From contig NZ_CP063785.1 in assembly GCF_025860405.1 (NCBI RefSeq), positions 6,449,390 to 6,513,389 of the forward strand: 64,000 nt of DNA. Reading direction: 5' to 3'. A program made the translations under genes and the position numbers. Source of the stretch: Tolypothrix sp. PCC 7712. Its GTDB lineage: Bacteria > Cyanobacteriota > Cyanobacteriia > Cyanobacteriales > Nostocaceae. The notes under the pieces were generated by a model, which had not been told where the DNA came from, made no database searches, and saw only the letters and a list, made by a program, of their open reading frames with translations. The stretch's first letter is position 1. Every line of letters begins with the position of its first letter. Below are positions 46,399 to 55,511 of the stretch, one piece after another.

Positions 46399-49300
46399 AT
46401 GAAAACCACCGAGAACAAAAGCACCTCTAGTCAACAGCACGCCAAGGCAGATCAGTCCTGGGGAGTGCAGGAACGAGATCAAGCTTTTTTCTCGGAATCA
46501 GCACCGCAACAGACAGCTTTCTTTGATCCTGGTGCAGCATCCTGGGTACAACCCAAATTCATCGGTGAGCGATCGCTTTTCTTCTCACCTTCTACCACTG
46601 CCACAATTCAACGAAAATGCGCCACCTGCGAAGCCGAGGCAAAATCGCAGCTTGGGGCAGAACCAGCTGCTGAAACACCAAACATTCAGCGAATGCCTGC
46701 GTTTGAAAGTGAAGCTGAAACACCTACTATTCAACGAATGCCTGCGTTTGAAAGTGAAGCTGAAACGCCCAAGGTTCAGCGAATGCCTGCATTTGAAAGT
46801 GAAAGAGGAGTGCAAGCAAAACGCTTGTCCAGCGTCACTGCTATTACCCCAAAAACGCAACTAGCTACTGAAACCAAAGAACAGGAACCACAAGAAGAGG
46901 CGATCGCAGAAACCCCACAGATACAAAAGATGCCTGTGTTTGGCAACGCCGATGATGCAAATGATGGGGACGATAAAAACAGTAAGCAGCCCTGGGTGCA
47001 ATTTAGTTTAACAATCGGTAAGCCAGGAGATACCTACGAGCGGGAAGCTGATGCAATGGCTGACCGAGTAGTAGCAATGCCCAGGTCAATAGGATCTAAC
47101 TTAACAGCTAAAAACCTGGGAAGTCCCAACGCCCAACAGGTAAACCGTAAGCAAAGTGTGGCGATGCTGATGCGGCAAGCAGCAGAGGGTAGCCCCACCC
47201 CCGCACCCAAAAATTTAGAAAGTCGTCTCCAGTCCCAGAGTAGTGGTTCGCCTCTAGATACCAACACCCGCACTGAGATGGAAGGGGCATTTAATGCCGA
47301 TTTTAGCGGAGTCCAGATTCATACCGGGTCAGAAGCCGCCACTTTGAACCAAGATTTAGGCGCGCGCGCTTTTACCCACAAAAATCAGATTTTCTTTAAT
47401 GCGGGTGAATATCAACCAGAGTCGCAATCTGGGAAACACTTGCTCGCCCATGAGTTAACTCACACGCTGCAACAAGGAGCATCGGTACAACGCAGCCAGA
47501 ACGCCACATCTCAGACTAGCGAATCCATGATTCAAGGTTCGTGGTGGGATGATTTGATAGATTTTGCCGACGATGTCGGCTGGAGAATTGTACGAGAATT
47601 TGCCCCAGGGCTAGAGCCAATTATCCGGAAAGGGCCAGATGGTATCTTTGAGTGGATCAAAGAATTGGTCGGTTCCGCCATCGAAGGCGTTTTCAACAAT
47701 TTAATGAGTCCTGTACGAGCGATCGCAGGCATTGATAGCCAATTAACAGCCCAATTTGCACCGATATTAGCATCAATTCAAGCTGCGGCCAGTCAAATAG
47801 CAGCTAATGATTGTACGCCCATCCGGGAAGCCGCCGAAAAAATTGAGCAAGCGGCAATGCGGCTGATTACACCCATCGTCGAAAAATTACAGCCCGTCGT
47901 CGCCAAAATCAAAGATTTCCTCAACGGAGTTTGGGACAAAATCGGTGCGCCGATTTGGGGATGGATTCAGCAGTTTGCCTCCGCCCAATGGGAAAAAATT
48001 CAATGGTTGGGACAGAAGCTGCAAGCAGTTGGCAAGTGGATTTGGGATAAAACAGCCACAATCCGCTCAGTTGCCGATCGCATGTGGACTTGGCTGAAGA
48101 ATAAACTGGGTATTGGTGACGGGGCTGAAGGACAAAACGGTCTGTTGCAATGGGTACAGAAAAAAATCGATGCCGCATGGACAGCCATTAAAGCCAAATT
48201 AGAGCCGTTTAAACAACAACTGATCTCCATTGGTTTGGCTGTTGGTGGGGTTGCCCTGGCTCTTTCCCCAGCCGGCCCAGTGCTGGCGATTGGTACTGCC
48301 GTTGTCGGCGCTGTAAAAGGATTGCGCTGGATTTCTGCCAATTGGGGCAAAGGAAATATGATTGTCCAGGCACGCACCTACGTGCAGCAATCCCTAATTC
48401 CTATGCTCATAGCAGGAGCAAATCGTTTTAGTGCCGCAGTTACACGCATGGCAAATGCCGTCAACTCTGCACTAGGTAGTTTAGCTACAGGTATGATGAA
48501 TGCCGTCAGTGCAATCGGCGGTTCGCTGTTGCGAGTAGCGATGACTGTCGTGCAGTGGATTGCTGATAAAGTAGTTGCATTAGCAGATTGGGCTAGACAA
48601 ACCCTCGGTAACCTAACTACTTGGTTAGAACAAACTCTGAACACCCTACAGACCTTCCTGCAAAAAATGCTCAACTTCTTTGCAGAGGTCGGTAAGGTTG
48701 TCTTAAATATCTGGTTATTGCCTGCATTTTTAGGTAAAACAGTGTGGAATTGGATACCCCAATGTATCCGCGACCCCATTATTGATTTCATTGGCCCGAT
48801 CATCCTGCGCCAAATCGAGATATTCCAAGAATTAGCAAAAGACCAAGAGGCTTGGCAAAAGACGAAGGCCGACGTATTGAGGATTATTAATCTCGTATTC
48901 GTAAATCACGATTTGATGGGCGCAGTCAAAGCCACCTTCCATTTGATTCTGCGGGTGTTTAACGTGCCGCCGGAGTTGGTGGTGAGCATTGCCCAAAAAG
49001 CCATAAATGCCTGGGATACAGTCAGTAAGAAGCCAATCGAATTTATCAAGAATGCAGTCAGAGCGATTGGTCATGGTTTCCGGCGACTCTGGCAAAAGAT
49101 TAGAGAACACATCACATTCGGTCTTCAAGGCTGGTTGTTTGGCGAACTAGCCGAGAAAAATATTAGCCCGCCCGTTAGCTGGAGTGACCCCAAAGCTATC
49201 TTTTACTTTGTATTAGACGTGCTGGGACTATCGATGGATCGCATTTGGGAATTACTTGCTAGGCGCTTCCCACCTGAAAAAGTAGCGAAAGTACGACTTT

Positions 49301-50769
49301 TATTTGGAAAAGCTGCCAGAGTTGTAGAGTGGATTACTCATGCGATCGACACCTCTAAATCTCCTGCGGAAAATGCCCAAGGCATCTTCAATCAGGCTAA
49401 AGAGTTTGGTGCCAGTATTTTGACGGGCATTGCCGAGTGGGTTGCTGGCAAGGTTGCCGAAGAATTGGCGATTTTAGCGGCAGCAGCAGCGGCTTCCGGC
49501 GGACTTTCTGAAGTTCTCGATGTCGTTCGCCGCATCTACAAAGCGATTAAGACTGCCGTTCGTTGGGCGCGGCGCATACTCGATATGGTGAATGAAACCT
49601 TCGATCATATTATTGATATCGCTGCTGGCAATTTAGAACCTGTCGGAGTCAAACTTGAGGAGATTATGCACCGTGCTATGCCTATAGTGATTGGCTTTTT
49701 AGCTGATCAAGTGGGCTTAGGAGGCGTTGGTCAGGCATTACGCGATGTTGTCGATAAACTCAGAGAAAAAGTGGACGCGGCAATTCTCTGGCTAATTGAC
49801 AAGATTAAGGCAGGAATTGAAGCGTTGATTGGGGCAGTCAAAGCAGGTGTTAAGGGTCTACTGAAGTTTTTCGGTGTACGAGAGCTTTTTGAAGATGGTG
49901 AGGGCAAATCTCATGCTGTTTACTATGAAGATCAAGGTGGGGAACCTACTCTAATCGTCTCTAGTTCACCTAAACCAATTCGGGAGTTTCTTGATTTTTA
50001 TGTGGACTTCAGAAATATCACTTCAACTTCTTCTAAGGGAAGTATGGTGGCGGATATTCGCAACTATCTATCAACACAAATTGAACCTGTAATTCGACAG
50101 ATGAAGCAGGCAAAACGAGATGGTGATACAGCTACTGAGGAGAGTAAGCAAGGGGAACTTCTTCAGAAAAATACTGTACTTTCACAGAAGTTGCGCGATC
50201 TGATGGCTGGCGATCAAAATGTAGGGAAAATTATCGACAGCTACCGTCTGGAAGGAATGACAGGAACCTATTCTAGTATTCCAAATCCGACTTCCGATCA
50301 ACTCACGCCCGATCATCAGCCCCAGGCAGCGATTCTTGTATGGGCGGCTTCAGAATCTTTCTTTGGATCAACTAGCAATATGGCTCGCCGCGCAGCAGGC
50401 AGGGCTGCAAGAGGATATGCTATCAATCTACATTTCAATCGACATATAGCAGGTAGGACTTATGGAGCCAAAGGGGATGGAACTAAAAATGCCTTCATTT
50501 CCAAAGCGAATCGCGAATTACGAGGTATCCGAACCAATCAGGAAAAACGCAACGTTGTAGTGGATTTAATGAAAGATGAGCTGGCTGCTGATGTTCAAAA
50601 AATGAGAGATGTTGCAGATCGGAGTTCCAAGAATGAGGTTTGGGCTGATATTCATGCATTAGATATTAGCCAAGCCGAGAAAGACCAACTGATCGGTACA
50701 ATTAAGAGTAATATTTTGGCGGGTGAGAATCAAATAGCAAATCAAGATCTAGATAGTTTAAAGAGCTAA
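46399..50769 (+). CDS. DUF4157 effector protein with polymorphic-toxin-like C-terminus
   Basis: A 1456-residue candidate cargo of the CIS. It has a disordered leader with four repeats of the type AETPxIQRMPAFESE, a Cys pair (RKCATCE), then DUF4157: LTIGKPGDTYEREADAMADRVV, MEGAFNADFSGVQIHT and HLLAHELTHTLQQ (HELTH at 351-355). About 800 residues of Trp-rich amphipathic helices follow (for example IWGWIQQFASAQWEKIQWLG), with one strongly hydrophobic segment (AVGGVALALSPAGPVLAIG). The last 200 residues contain LTPDHQPQAA (Asp1305, His1306) and LHFNRHIAGRTYGAKG (His1345, His1349, Arg1353), resembling an uncharacterised DHxP...RTYG toxin domain. The start is the ATG at 46399, after the tape-measure stop. 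Confidence 0.82.
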   Translation: MKTTENKSTSSQQHAKADQSWGVQERDQAFFSESAPQQTAFFDPGAASWVQPKFIGERSLFFSPSTTATIQRKCATCEAEAKSQLGAEPAAETPNIQRMPAFESEAETPTIQRMPAFESEAETPKVQRMPAFESERGVQAKRLSSVTAITPKTQLATETKEQEPQEEAIAETPQIQKMPVFGNADDANDGDDKNSKQPWVQFSLTIGKPGDTYEREADAMADRVVAMPRSIGSNLTAKNLGSPNAQQVNRKQSVAMLMRQAAEGSPTPAPKNLESRLQSQSSGSPLDTNTRTEMEGAFNADFSGVQIHTGSEAATLNQDLGARAFTHKNQIFFNAGEYQPESQSGKHLLAHELTHTLQQGASVQRSQNATSQTSESMIQGSWWDDLIDFADDVGWRIVREFAPGLEPIIRKGPDGIFEWIKELVGSAIEGVFNNLMSPVRAIAGIDSQLTAQFAPILASIQAAASQIAANDCTPIREAAEKIEQAAMRLITPIVEKLQPVVAKIKDFLNGVWDKIGAPIWGWIQQFASAQWEKIQWLGQKLQAVGKWIWDKTATIRSVADRMWTWLKNKLGIGDGAEGQNGLLQWVQKKIDAAWTAIKAKLEPFKQQLISIGLAVGGVALALSPAGPVLAIGTAVVGAVKGLRWISANWGKGNMIVQARTYVQQSLIPMLIAGANRFSAAVTRMANAVNSALGSLATGMMNAVSAIGGSLLRVAMTVVQWIADKVVALADWARQTLGNLTTWLEQTLNTLQTFLQKMLNFFAEVGKVVLNIWLLPAFLGKTVWNWIPQCIRDPIIDFIGPIILRQIEIFQELAKDQEAWQKTKADVLRIINLVFVNHDLMGAVKATFHLILRVFNVPPELVVSIAQKAINAWDTVSKKPIEFIKNAVRAIGHGFRRLWQKIREHITFGLQGWLFGELAEKNISPPVSWSDPKAIFYFVLDVLGLSMDRIWELLARRFPPEKVAKVRLLFGKAARVVEWITHAIDTSKSPAENAQGIFNQAKEFGASILTGIAEWVAGKVAEELAILAAAAAASGGLSEVLDVVRRIYKAIKTAVRWARRILDMVNETFDHIIDIAAGNLEPVGVKLEEIMHRAMPIVIGFLADQVGLGGVGQALRDVVDKLREKVDAAILWLIDKIKAGIEALIGAVKAGVKGLLKFFGVRELFEDGEGKSHAVYYEDQGGEPTLIVSSSPKPIREFLDFYVDFRNITSTSSKGSMVADIRNYLSTQIEPVIRQMKQAKRDGDTATEESKQGELLQKNTVLSQKLRDLMAGDQNVGKIIDSYRLEGMTGTYSSIPNPTSDQLTPDHQPQAAILVWAASESFFGSTSNMARRAAGRAARGYAINLHFNRHIAGRTYGAKGDGTKNAFISKANRELRGIRTNQEKRNVVVDLMKDELAADVQKMRDVADRSSKNEVWADIHALDISQAEKDQLIGTIKSNILAGENQIANQDLDSLKS

Positions 50770-50775
50770 TTCCCG

Positions 50776-51354
50776 ATGAGTACAGACACATTACAAAAGT
50801 TTTATGAATTCTGCCATAGGGTAGACGGATTATTTTGCGATTTTGAAGTAGTGGAAGACGAAAAAAAATGGCTCAATTCTCTACTATTGCCAGAAGCAGA
50901 AGGGTTCTTTAAAGTAATCGGTATGCAAAAGAATGGTTCGTTAATCTGTTTCTGGTCTTACAAAAAAAATCTGCCTTTAGAGCAACAACCTATTGTATGG
51001 CTTGATAGCGAGGGTTTTCCAATTTCTGTTTTCTCGTCTGATGTGCCAACCTTTTTATCTATTTTGCCTTATGATACAGGTGCTATTTATGATATTTTGT
51101 TTGCTTGGCAAGAATACTGGAATTCTTCTATAAAGCGAAAAACTCCAACATCTAAATTTACAAAAAAAACGAAAATGTATCTAGAGATGTGCCAAGAAAT
51201 TTACCCTTTTCATCAGCAATTTGTTGAATGGTTGAGAACAGAAGTAGGTGTGGAACCTGCCATTAATCCTGCTCAACTCATTGGTCAAGCAATAGAACAT
51301 TTTCCTCGTTTAGATATCTGGTTAACTGAGAATAAATTAATTCGACGCGCTTAG
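50776..51354 (+). CDS. SUKH/SMI1-KNR4-like putative immunity protein
   Basis: A 192-residue soluble protein that begins six bases after the toxin-like gene. The pattern LLLPEAEGFFKVIGMQKNGS, LICFWSYKK, QQPIVWLDSEGFPISVFSSD and VPTFLSILPYDTGAIYDILF follows the SMI1/KNR4 (SUKH) fold, where similar blocks (hydrophobic-WLxSEG, then a helix with DFLxLL) recur in immunity proteins of polymorphic toxins. The C-terminal 80 residues are helical with aromatic residues. Its position right behind the effector fits a cognate immunity gene. No search was possible, so the family call rests on pattern alone. Confidence 0.6.
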   Translation: MSTDTLQKFYEFCHRVDGLFCDFEVVEDEKKWLNSLLLPEAEGFFKVIGMQKNGSLICFWSYKKNLPLEQQPIVWLDSEGFPISVFSSDVPTFLSILPYDTGAIYDILFAWQEYWNSSIKRKTPTSKFTKKTKMYLEMCQEIYPFHQQFVEWLRTEVGVEPAINPAQLIGQAIEHFPRLDIWLTENKLIRRA

Positions 51355-51442
51355 TGAGAATATGCACTTTAAGCTAGGTATAATACTGGCATTATGTATA
51401 AAATGAAGAAGATATCTTAATTATGAAGAGTAGATATGTTTA

Positions 51443-52648
51443 ATGAGCGATTCTATTAATAACTTGCTGAGGAAAGAACTTGTATTATTGAAGCCTTCAG
51501 GTTCATCAATACCGCTACAGTTTCTCGCCTTTGATCTGATTGAGCAAGACACTACTCTTTGTGAATGCCGTCTCACATTTCGAGTGACCTCACAACTTTA
51601 TCAACAAATTGAAACTGAATCATTATTCAATCTCAAACCCGAGTTACGCGGTGCTTTTAATGTCGCCAGTTTTCATAGTGATGTTGATATTGAAATCGAA
51701 GCTACCCTACAACCTCAACTCTTACCTCAATTAGCAGAACACGCAACCGATAAAGAAAGTGCGATCGCCTACTTAACTACTTGTTCATCACCCAACCCAT
51801 TACTCTCTACCGAAAGCTGGTTTGCACTAAAGGTTTCACAAAATCTAGAATCGGGCGAAATTGGTTATCGTACCTTCTGGTCTTACCTGAACCCTGCGAG
51901 TTTAACGCCAGATGCGATCGCAAACGGTCAGTTCCCTCAAGCAATGGAACAGTTTCTCAAAGACCGCAATGAGGCTAATTTATTAATGGCTGAACAAGCT
52001 ATCTCAAAAGTCTTAGAAGAAATTTCTCATGATTTAAAAAATTGGGATGAAACTGAATTTCTCAAACAGACAGAAACCGCAATTTCAGATTTTTTCTCGG
52101 AAGTCACAAACGCTTTAGAAAGTTGGGTTGAGCCAAATCAAGCGATTGGTAAAACCAAAGCCAAGGGAAAAATTTATCAAGCAATGCTCGATTTTTTCTC
52201 CCAAGAAGATTGGGAATTTACCAAACTTAAAGGAGAACTTACTTTACGTCTTGCTTGCCAAGGAAAAAACGGACAATGGAACTGTTATGCTCTAGCTAAC
52301 GAAGAGCAACAGCAATTTTTGTTCTATTCCATCTGTCCGTTAGAAGTACCTTCCCTGAATCGCAGTGCGATCGCCGAATTTCTCACTCGTGCTAATTATG
52401 GTATGGTGATCGGCAACTTTGAATTTAACTTTGACACTGGCGAAATCCGTTGCAAAACCAGCATTGACGTTACAGGCGATCGCATCACCTCAAGCCTCAT
52501 CGAACGGCTGGTATATGCAAACGTTATCACCCTAGACCAATATTTACCAGGCATTCTAGCTGTGATTGCAGGAAAACTGTCGCCAACAGATGCGATCGCT
52601 CTTGTGGAAACTAATACTGATAGAGAGAGTGAAAAAGGCGATCGCTAG
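51443..52648 (+). CDS. YbjN-like protein, possible effector chaperone
   Basis: A 401-residue protein with two parts. The N-terminal half (about 1-170) is a beta-rich region of unknown family (LVLLKPSGSSIPLQFLAFDLIEQD, CECRLTFRVTSQLY). An acidic helical linker follows (about 175-240). The C-terminal part resembles YbjN, a type III secretion-chaperone-like fold: DWEFTKLKGELTLRLACQG, QWNCYALANEEQQQFLFYS, RSAIAEFLTRANYGMVIGNF and DTGEIRCKTSIDV. A TATAAT box at 51379 lies upstream but lacks a good -35, so a separate promoter is only possible. Its place behind the toxin/immunity pair suggests help with cargo folding or loading (inference). Confidence 0.68.
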   Translation: MSDSINNLLRKELVLLKPSGSSIPLQFLAFDLIEQDTTLCECRLTFRVTSQLYQQIETESLFNLKPELRGAFNVASFHSDVDIEIEATLQPQLLPQLAEHATDKESAIAYLTTCSSPNPLLSTESWFALKVSQNLESGEIGYRTFWSYLNPASLTPDAIANGQFPQAMEQFLKDRNEANLLMAEQAISKVLEEISHDLKNWDETEFLKQTETAISDFFSEVTNALESWVEPNQAIGKTKAKGKIYQAMLDFFSQEDWEFTKLKGELTLRLACQGKNGQWNCYALANEEQQQFLFYSICPLEVPSLNRSAIAEFLTRANYGMVIGNFEFNFDTGEIRCKTSIDVTGDRITSSLIERLVYANVITLDQYLPGILAVIAGKLSPTDAIALVETNTDRESEKGDR

Positions 52649-53064
52649 GTAGTCGGTTCCGGGGTAGCATCACGCCCAACTAAAATTTCTAGTTCAGCTT
52701 TGTTTTCGGGTTTATTCTCAGGTCCATTCTTCAAGTTAAACTTAAGAATTTTTGGATCGCTTCCTAATAAAGAAACTACTCCTGAACCCAAATAAAAATG
52801 AGGTTGGTCTAAGTCTATCTTGTCTGAACTATCGATACCGTATGAGAGTTTAATGTTTTTCTTAGCGTCGCTGTATATACTTGATTTAATCAGCAAGAAA
52901 CTGATCCGTTTTCCTTCCGATGGTTGAACTTCTACAGATATGTCTTTTCCTGGTTCAATCGAAATATCAATTTTGTCATAGGCTTCTACAGCTAATTCCT
53001 TAGCCACATTAATTGTCGGGCCTCCAACTACTTGCACTGTCAGCGACACATTAACTTTTGCCAT
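52645..53064 (-). CDS. Small acidic beta-rich protein, convergent in the CIS locus
   Basis: A 139-residue protein with no recognised family and no signal peptide. It begins MAKVNVSLTVQVVGGPTINV, then alternates hydrophobic strands (KIDISIEPGKDISVEVQPSEG, GKRISFLLIKSSIY), and ends in an acidic Pro/Thr tail. It is the first minus-strand gene in the CIS locus, and its stop codon shares three bases with the stop of the YbjN-like gene. It could be cargo, a regulator of the effector module or unrelated. Confidence 0.65.
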   Translation of the reverse strand: MAKVNVSLTVQVVGGPTINVAKELAVEAYDKIDISIEPGKDISVEVQPSEGKRISFLLIKSSIYSDAKKNIKLSYGIDSSDKIDLDQPHFYLGSGVVSLLGSDPKILKFNLKNGPENKPENKAELEILVGRDATPEPTT

Positions 53065-53698
53065 ATTTACCTTCTTGTGTTGATAAGTGGGAATATCGGA
53101 TTCATCACTTTTGCTGTTGGTTCCAACTCAACGTCAAATACTTAAAAAGCTGCTTGGCAGAGTTATCTTACGCCAGTTCTCTTAGCTAAGAGTCCAAACT
53201 TTGATAAGTCCACAGCCTATTTTGGTAAAAAGCCTTGATTTCCCTTAGATAACAAAAAATTACTCAATCTAGTAGCTGCTGATGACTGGCAATCTAAATA
53301 ATAAATCATTAGCGTTCTGAAACCTAAATTTATCAACAAGGATTTACATTAGAAAAAGTTATAACTTCACAATAATTACTGCCTATAAATCGTTGAAGAT
53401 GAGTGAATGATTATTTTTATCCTCAAGTCATCAATTCATAAGAAATATAAATGATTTAAAATTAAATTTATAAATTACTGTTTTATTTATATTTATTAAA
53501 TATTGAATTTATTGTATTGTAAATTCCAGAAAAATTTTAGGATTTGCATTAATAACCAGGATTTAAAAATCAGAAGCTATTTGTTCATTCTGGTACAGAG
53601 CGAGTCAAGGAAACATAGCAATAAGACTATCAGTATTTTTGCTCTCAAAATGAGATAATTATTTCAATGTTAGAATTTTATTAACCTTAATTCCCCTT
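53065..53698. other. Intergenic, very AT-rich
   Basis: Over 600 bases between the divergent minus-strand gene and the second DUF4157 gene. No gene or repeat is seen. It probably holds divergent promoters, but I cannot define them. Confidence 0.5.
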
Positions 53699-54502
53699 AT
53701 GGTAACCTTCCAATTCAAACGCTCCCGTAAAGCACCTACTCAAGAAAACCATGAATCTTTCTTTAAAAAAGAAGGAAGTAATGAGAGTCATTTTTTCTCA
53801 AGCACTCAGGGAAATAGCATCCAAGCCAAACTCACTATTGGCAAGCTCAATGATAGCTTTGAGCGAGAAGCCGATACAGTTGCTGATGCTGTAGTGAATC
53901 ATTCAAGTAGCGATCGCAATTCTCAGAATATTTCCTCACAGGCGATGGTACAGCGTCAACAAGACACGCTAAACTCCCGAATTCAACGCCAAGAGGAACC
54001 CAAAAAAGAAGAAGTGCAGACAAAACCAGAATTGCAACTTGCTGAAGAACCCAAAAAAGAAGAAATGCAGACAAAACCAGAACTGCAACTTGCAGAAGAA
54101 CCCAAAAAAGAAGAAGTGCAGACAAAACTAGAACTGCAATTGGCAGAAGAACCCAAAAAAGAAGAAATGCAAACTAAGGTTGAGACTGGTACCCAAAAAG
54201 CAAACCCTTCTTTTTCTGACCGTCTCCAAAATAGCAAAGGGCGTGGTAATTTATTACCAAAAAAAACCCAAGCTGAAATGTCATCTGCTTTTGGTACAGA
54301 TTTTAGCGATGTCTACATTCATACCGATGAAGAATCTGTGCAAATGAATCGGGAATTAAAAGCTCAAGCATTCACTCGCGGAAAAGACATATATTTTAAT
54401 CAGGGAAAATTTGACCCCGATACAGTTACAGGGAAACATCTCTTAGTCCATGAACTAACCCATGTGGTGCAACAGAACCCAGACAAACGCAAGATTCAGT
54501 AA
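53699..54502 (+). CDS. Short DUF4157 protein (effector-leader-like)
   Basis: A 267-residue protein with the same leader layout as the large effector: IQAKLTIGKLNDSFEREADTVADAVV, four repeats of EEPKKEEMQTKPELQLA, then MSSAFGTDFSDVYIHTD, FTRGKDIYFNQGKFDP and LLVHELTHVVQQ. It stops ten residues after the HELTHVVQQ motif, where the large protein continues into cargo. It may be a stand-alone DUF4157 peptidase acting on cargo leaders, or a cargo leader that lost its payload. The gene lies after an AT-rich gap and probably has its own promoter. Confidence 0.8.
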   Translation: MVTFQFKRSRKAPTQENHESFFKKEGSNESHFFSSTQGNSIQAKLTIGKLNDSFEREADTVADAVVNHSSSDRNSQNISSQAMVQRQQDTLNSRIQRQEEPKKEEVQTKPELQLAEEPKKEEMQTKPELQLAEEPKKEEVQTKLELQLAEEPKKEEMQTKVETGTQKANPSFSDRLQNSKGRGNLLPKKTQAEMSSAFGTDFSDVYIHTDEESVQMNRELKAQAFTRGKDIYFNQGKFDPDTVTGKHLLVHELTHVVQQNPDKRKIQ

Positions 54503-54693
54503 AACATTCAACTAGAGAAAACTTACAGATGTAATACCAATTATCAAAAATTCAGCAACAAATCCAAACTCAAAAACTAATGCTAAGGAAACATTTGAGT
54601 ATGCCAAGAGATAATATGGCAAATATTTTCTCAAACATTGGATTTTAAAAGATATCGAATTTTAGTTTTTATATTAATTTTGTGAGGTGTTTT

Positions 54694-54834
54694 ATGCTGG
54701 AATCATTGTTTTGGTTTATTACTTTTCCCTTCTTTTTGGCATTCATTATTGGGTTCATGAGCTATGGTATTGGTGAGATTGCTAATTCTGCCAATAAGAA
54801 GACAGAAAAAGATGCCAACCCAGTTTCATCATGA
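54694..54834 (+). CDS. 46-residue single-span membrane protein
   Basis: MLESLFWFITFPFFLAFIIG begins a strongly hydrophobic N-terminal helix (residues 5-27), followed by a short polar tail (NSANKKTEKDANPVSS). A GAGGTG site lies close before the ATG and an AT-rich terminator-like hairpin follows the stop. Size, position between effector genes and the ATPase gene, and topology suggest a small membrane partner of the CIS, but no family is recognised. Confidence 0.55.
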   Translation: MLESLFWFITFPFFLAFIIGFMSYGIGEIANSANKKTEKDANPVSS

Positions 54835-54835
54835 G

Positions 54836-54885
54836 TAAAAAGATTGGTAATTTGTAATTACGAAACTGAATCTTTTTTTATTTTG
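54836..54885 (+). terminator. AT-rich terminator candidate
   Basis: AAAAAGATT pairs with AATCTTTTTT, with an inner small stem GTAATT/AATTAC, followed by ATTTTGG. It lies two bases after the small membrane gene. Confidence 0.4.
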
Positions 54886-54995
54886 GTGAATTGTTGTTAC
54901 GGCTAATTCCTATTGTCTCTAACCTTCCAATGTTTCATAGCCGTAACATAACGCCAGTGTTTCCAAGTTGGGAAACTACATTAAATAAATAACTT

Positions 54996-55511
54996 CTAAC
55001 TGGTTTGTGAACTCTGGGATGATGCAGGTGAGGGAGTAGCTTCACCCCCTGCTGTAGTAGAATTTGGTTCGGCTTTCGACTCGTCGAATTTAATTTCCCA
55101 GCCAAACAAGTCTTTAATGAATGAATTAGCCCACTCAAATGTCCGCTCTAAAGGCCATAAAATAATTTTCAAAATTGCAACTATGAGTTCATCAATGCTT
55201 GGTTTTTTTGTCTCTATCCAAGTCCGAAAATAAAGACCACTTTTAAAACCAATACCCCATACCCAAATAATTAGGGCGCATAATAAGAGAAATAAAAAGG
55301 TAACAACAGTAATTATTTGCTTAACAATCTTCCAGGTTTTTGCCCCGGCTTTTTGGTAAACCGATGAAGTATCTTCTTCAAAAAGAGTTTGGAATAATTG
55401 GGTGATTTCTTGAAAAGGATTGTACTGTATAGGTTGAGCAGCATCTCTTGTATACAAAACCGGAAGGCTACTCAATGATGTTGGACTTTGTTGAATCTTT
55501 GTTTCTGGCAT
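54996..55511 (-). CDS. Hypothetical membrane protein in the CIS locus
   Basis: A 171-residue protein. The cytoplasmic-looking N-terminus (about 65 residues, YNPFQEITQLFQTLFEED) is followed by a strong membrane helix (IITVVTFLFLLLCALIIWVW). A second amphipathic or weakly hydrophobic segment (IDELIVAILKIILWPLERTF) and a disordered Ser/Thr/Pro tail complete it. The start is the ATG at 55511 with AAGAGG upstream; a TTG 12 bases earlier is less likely. It is transcribed away from the ATPase gene. No family recognised. Confidence 0.65.
   Translation of the reverse strand: MPETKIQQSPTSLSSLPVLYTRDAAQPIQYNPFQEITQLFQTLFEEDTSSVYQKAGAKTWKIVKQIITVVTFLFLLLCALIIWVWGIGFKSGLYFRTWIETKKPSIDELIVAILKIILWPLERTFEWANSFIKDLFGWEIKFDESKAEPNSTTAGGEATPSPASSQSSQTS

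Noticed and set aside
46585..46864. Overlapping frames on both strands across the effector leader
   Set aside because: Shadows of the in-frame AETPxIQRMPAFESE repeats of the effector gene.
47449..47463. HELTH as proof of an active zinc protease
   Set aside because: The motif fits a gluzincin-type site, but DUF4157 activity has not been shown from sequence; I report it as a leader marker only.
51355..51442. Promoter at TATAAT 51379
   Set aside because: A perfect -10 hexamer is present, but there is no matching -35 at 16-18 bases and no extended -10, so a promoter is not supported.
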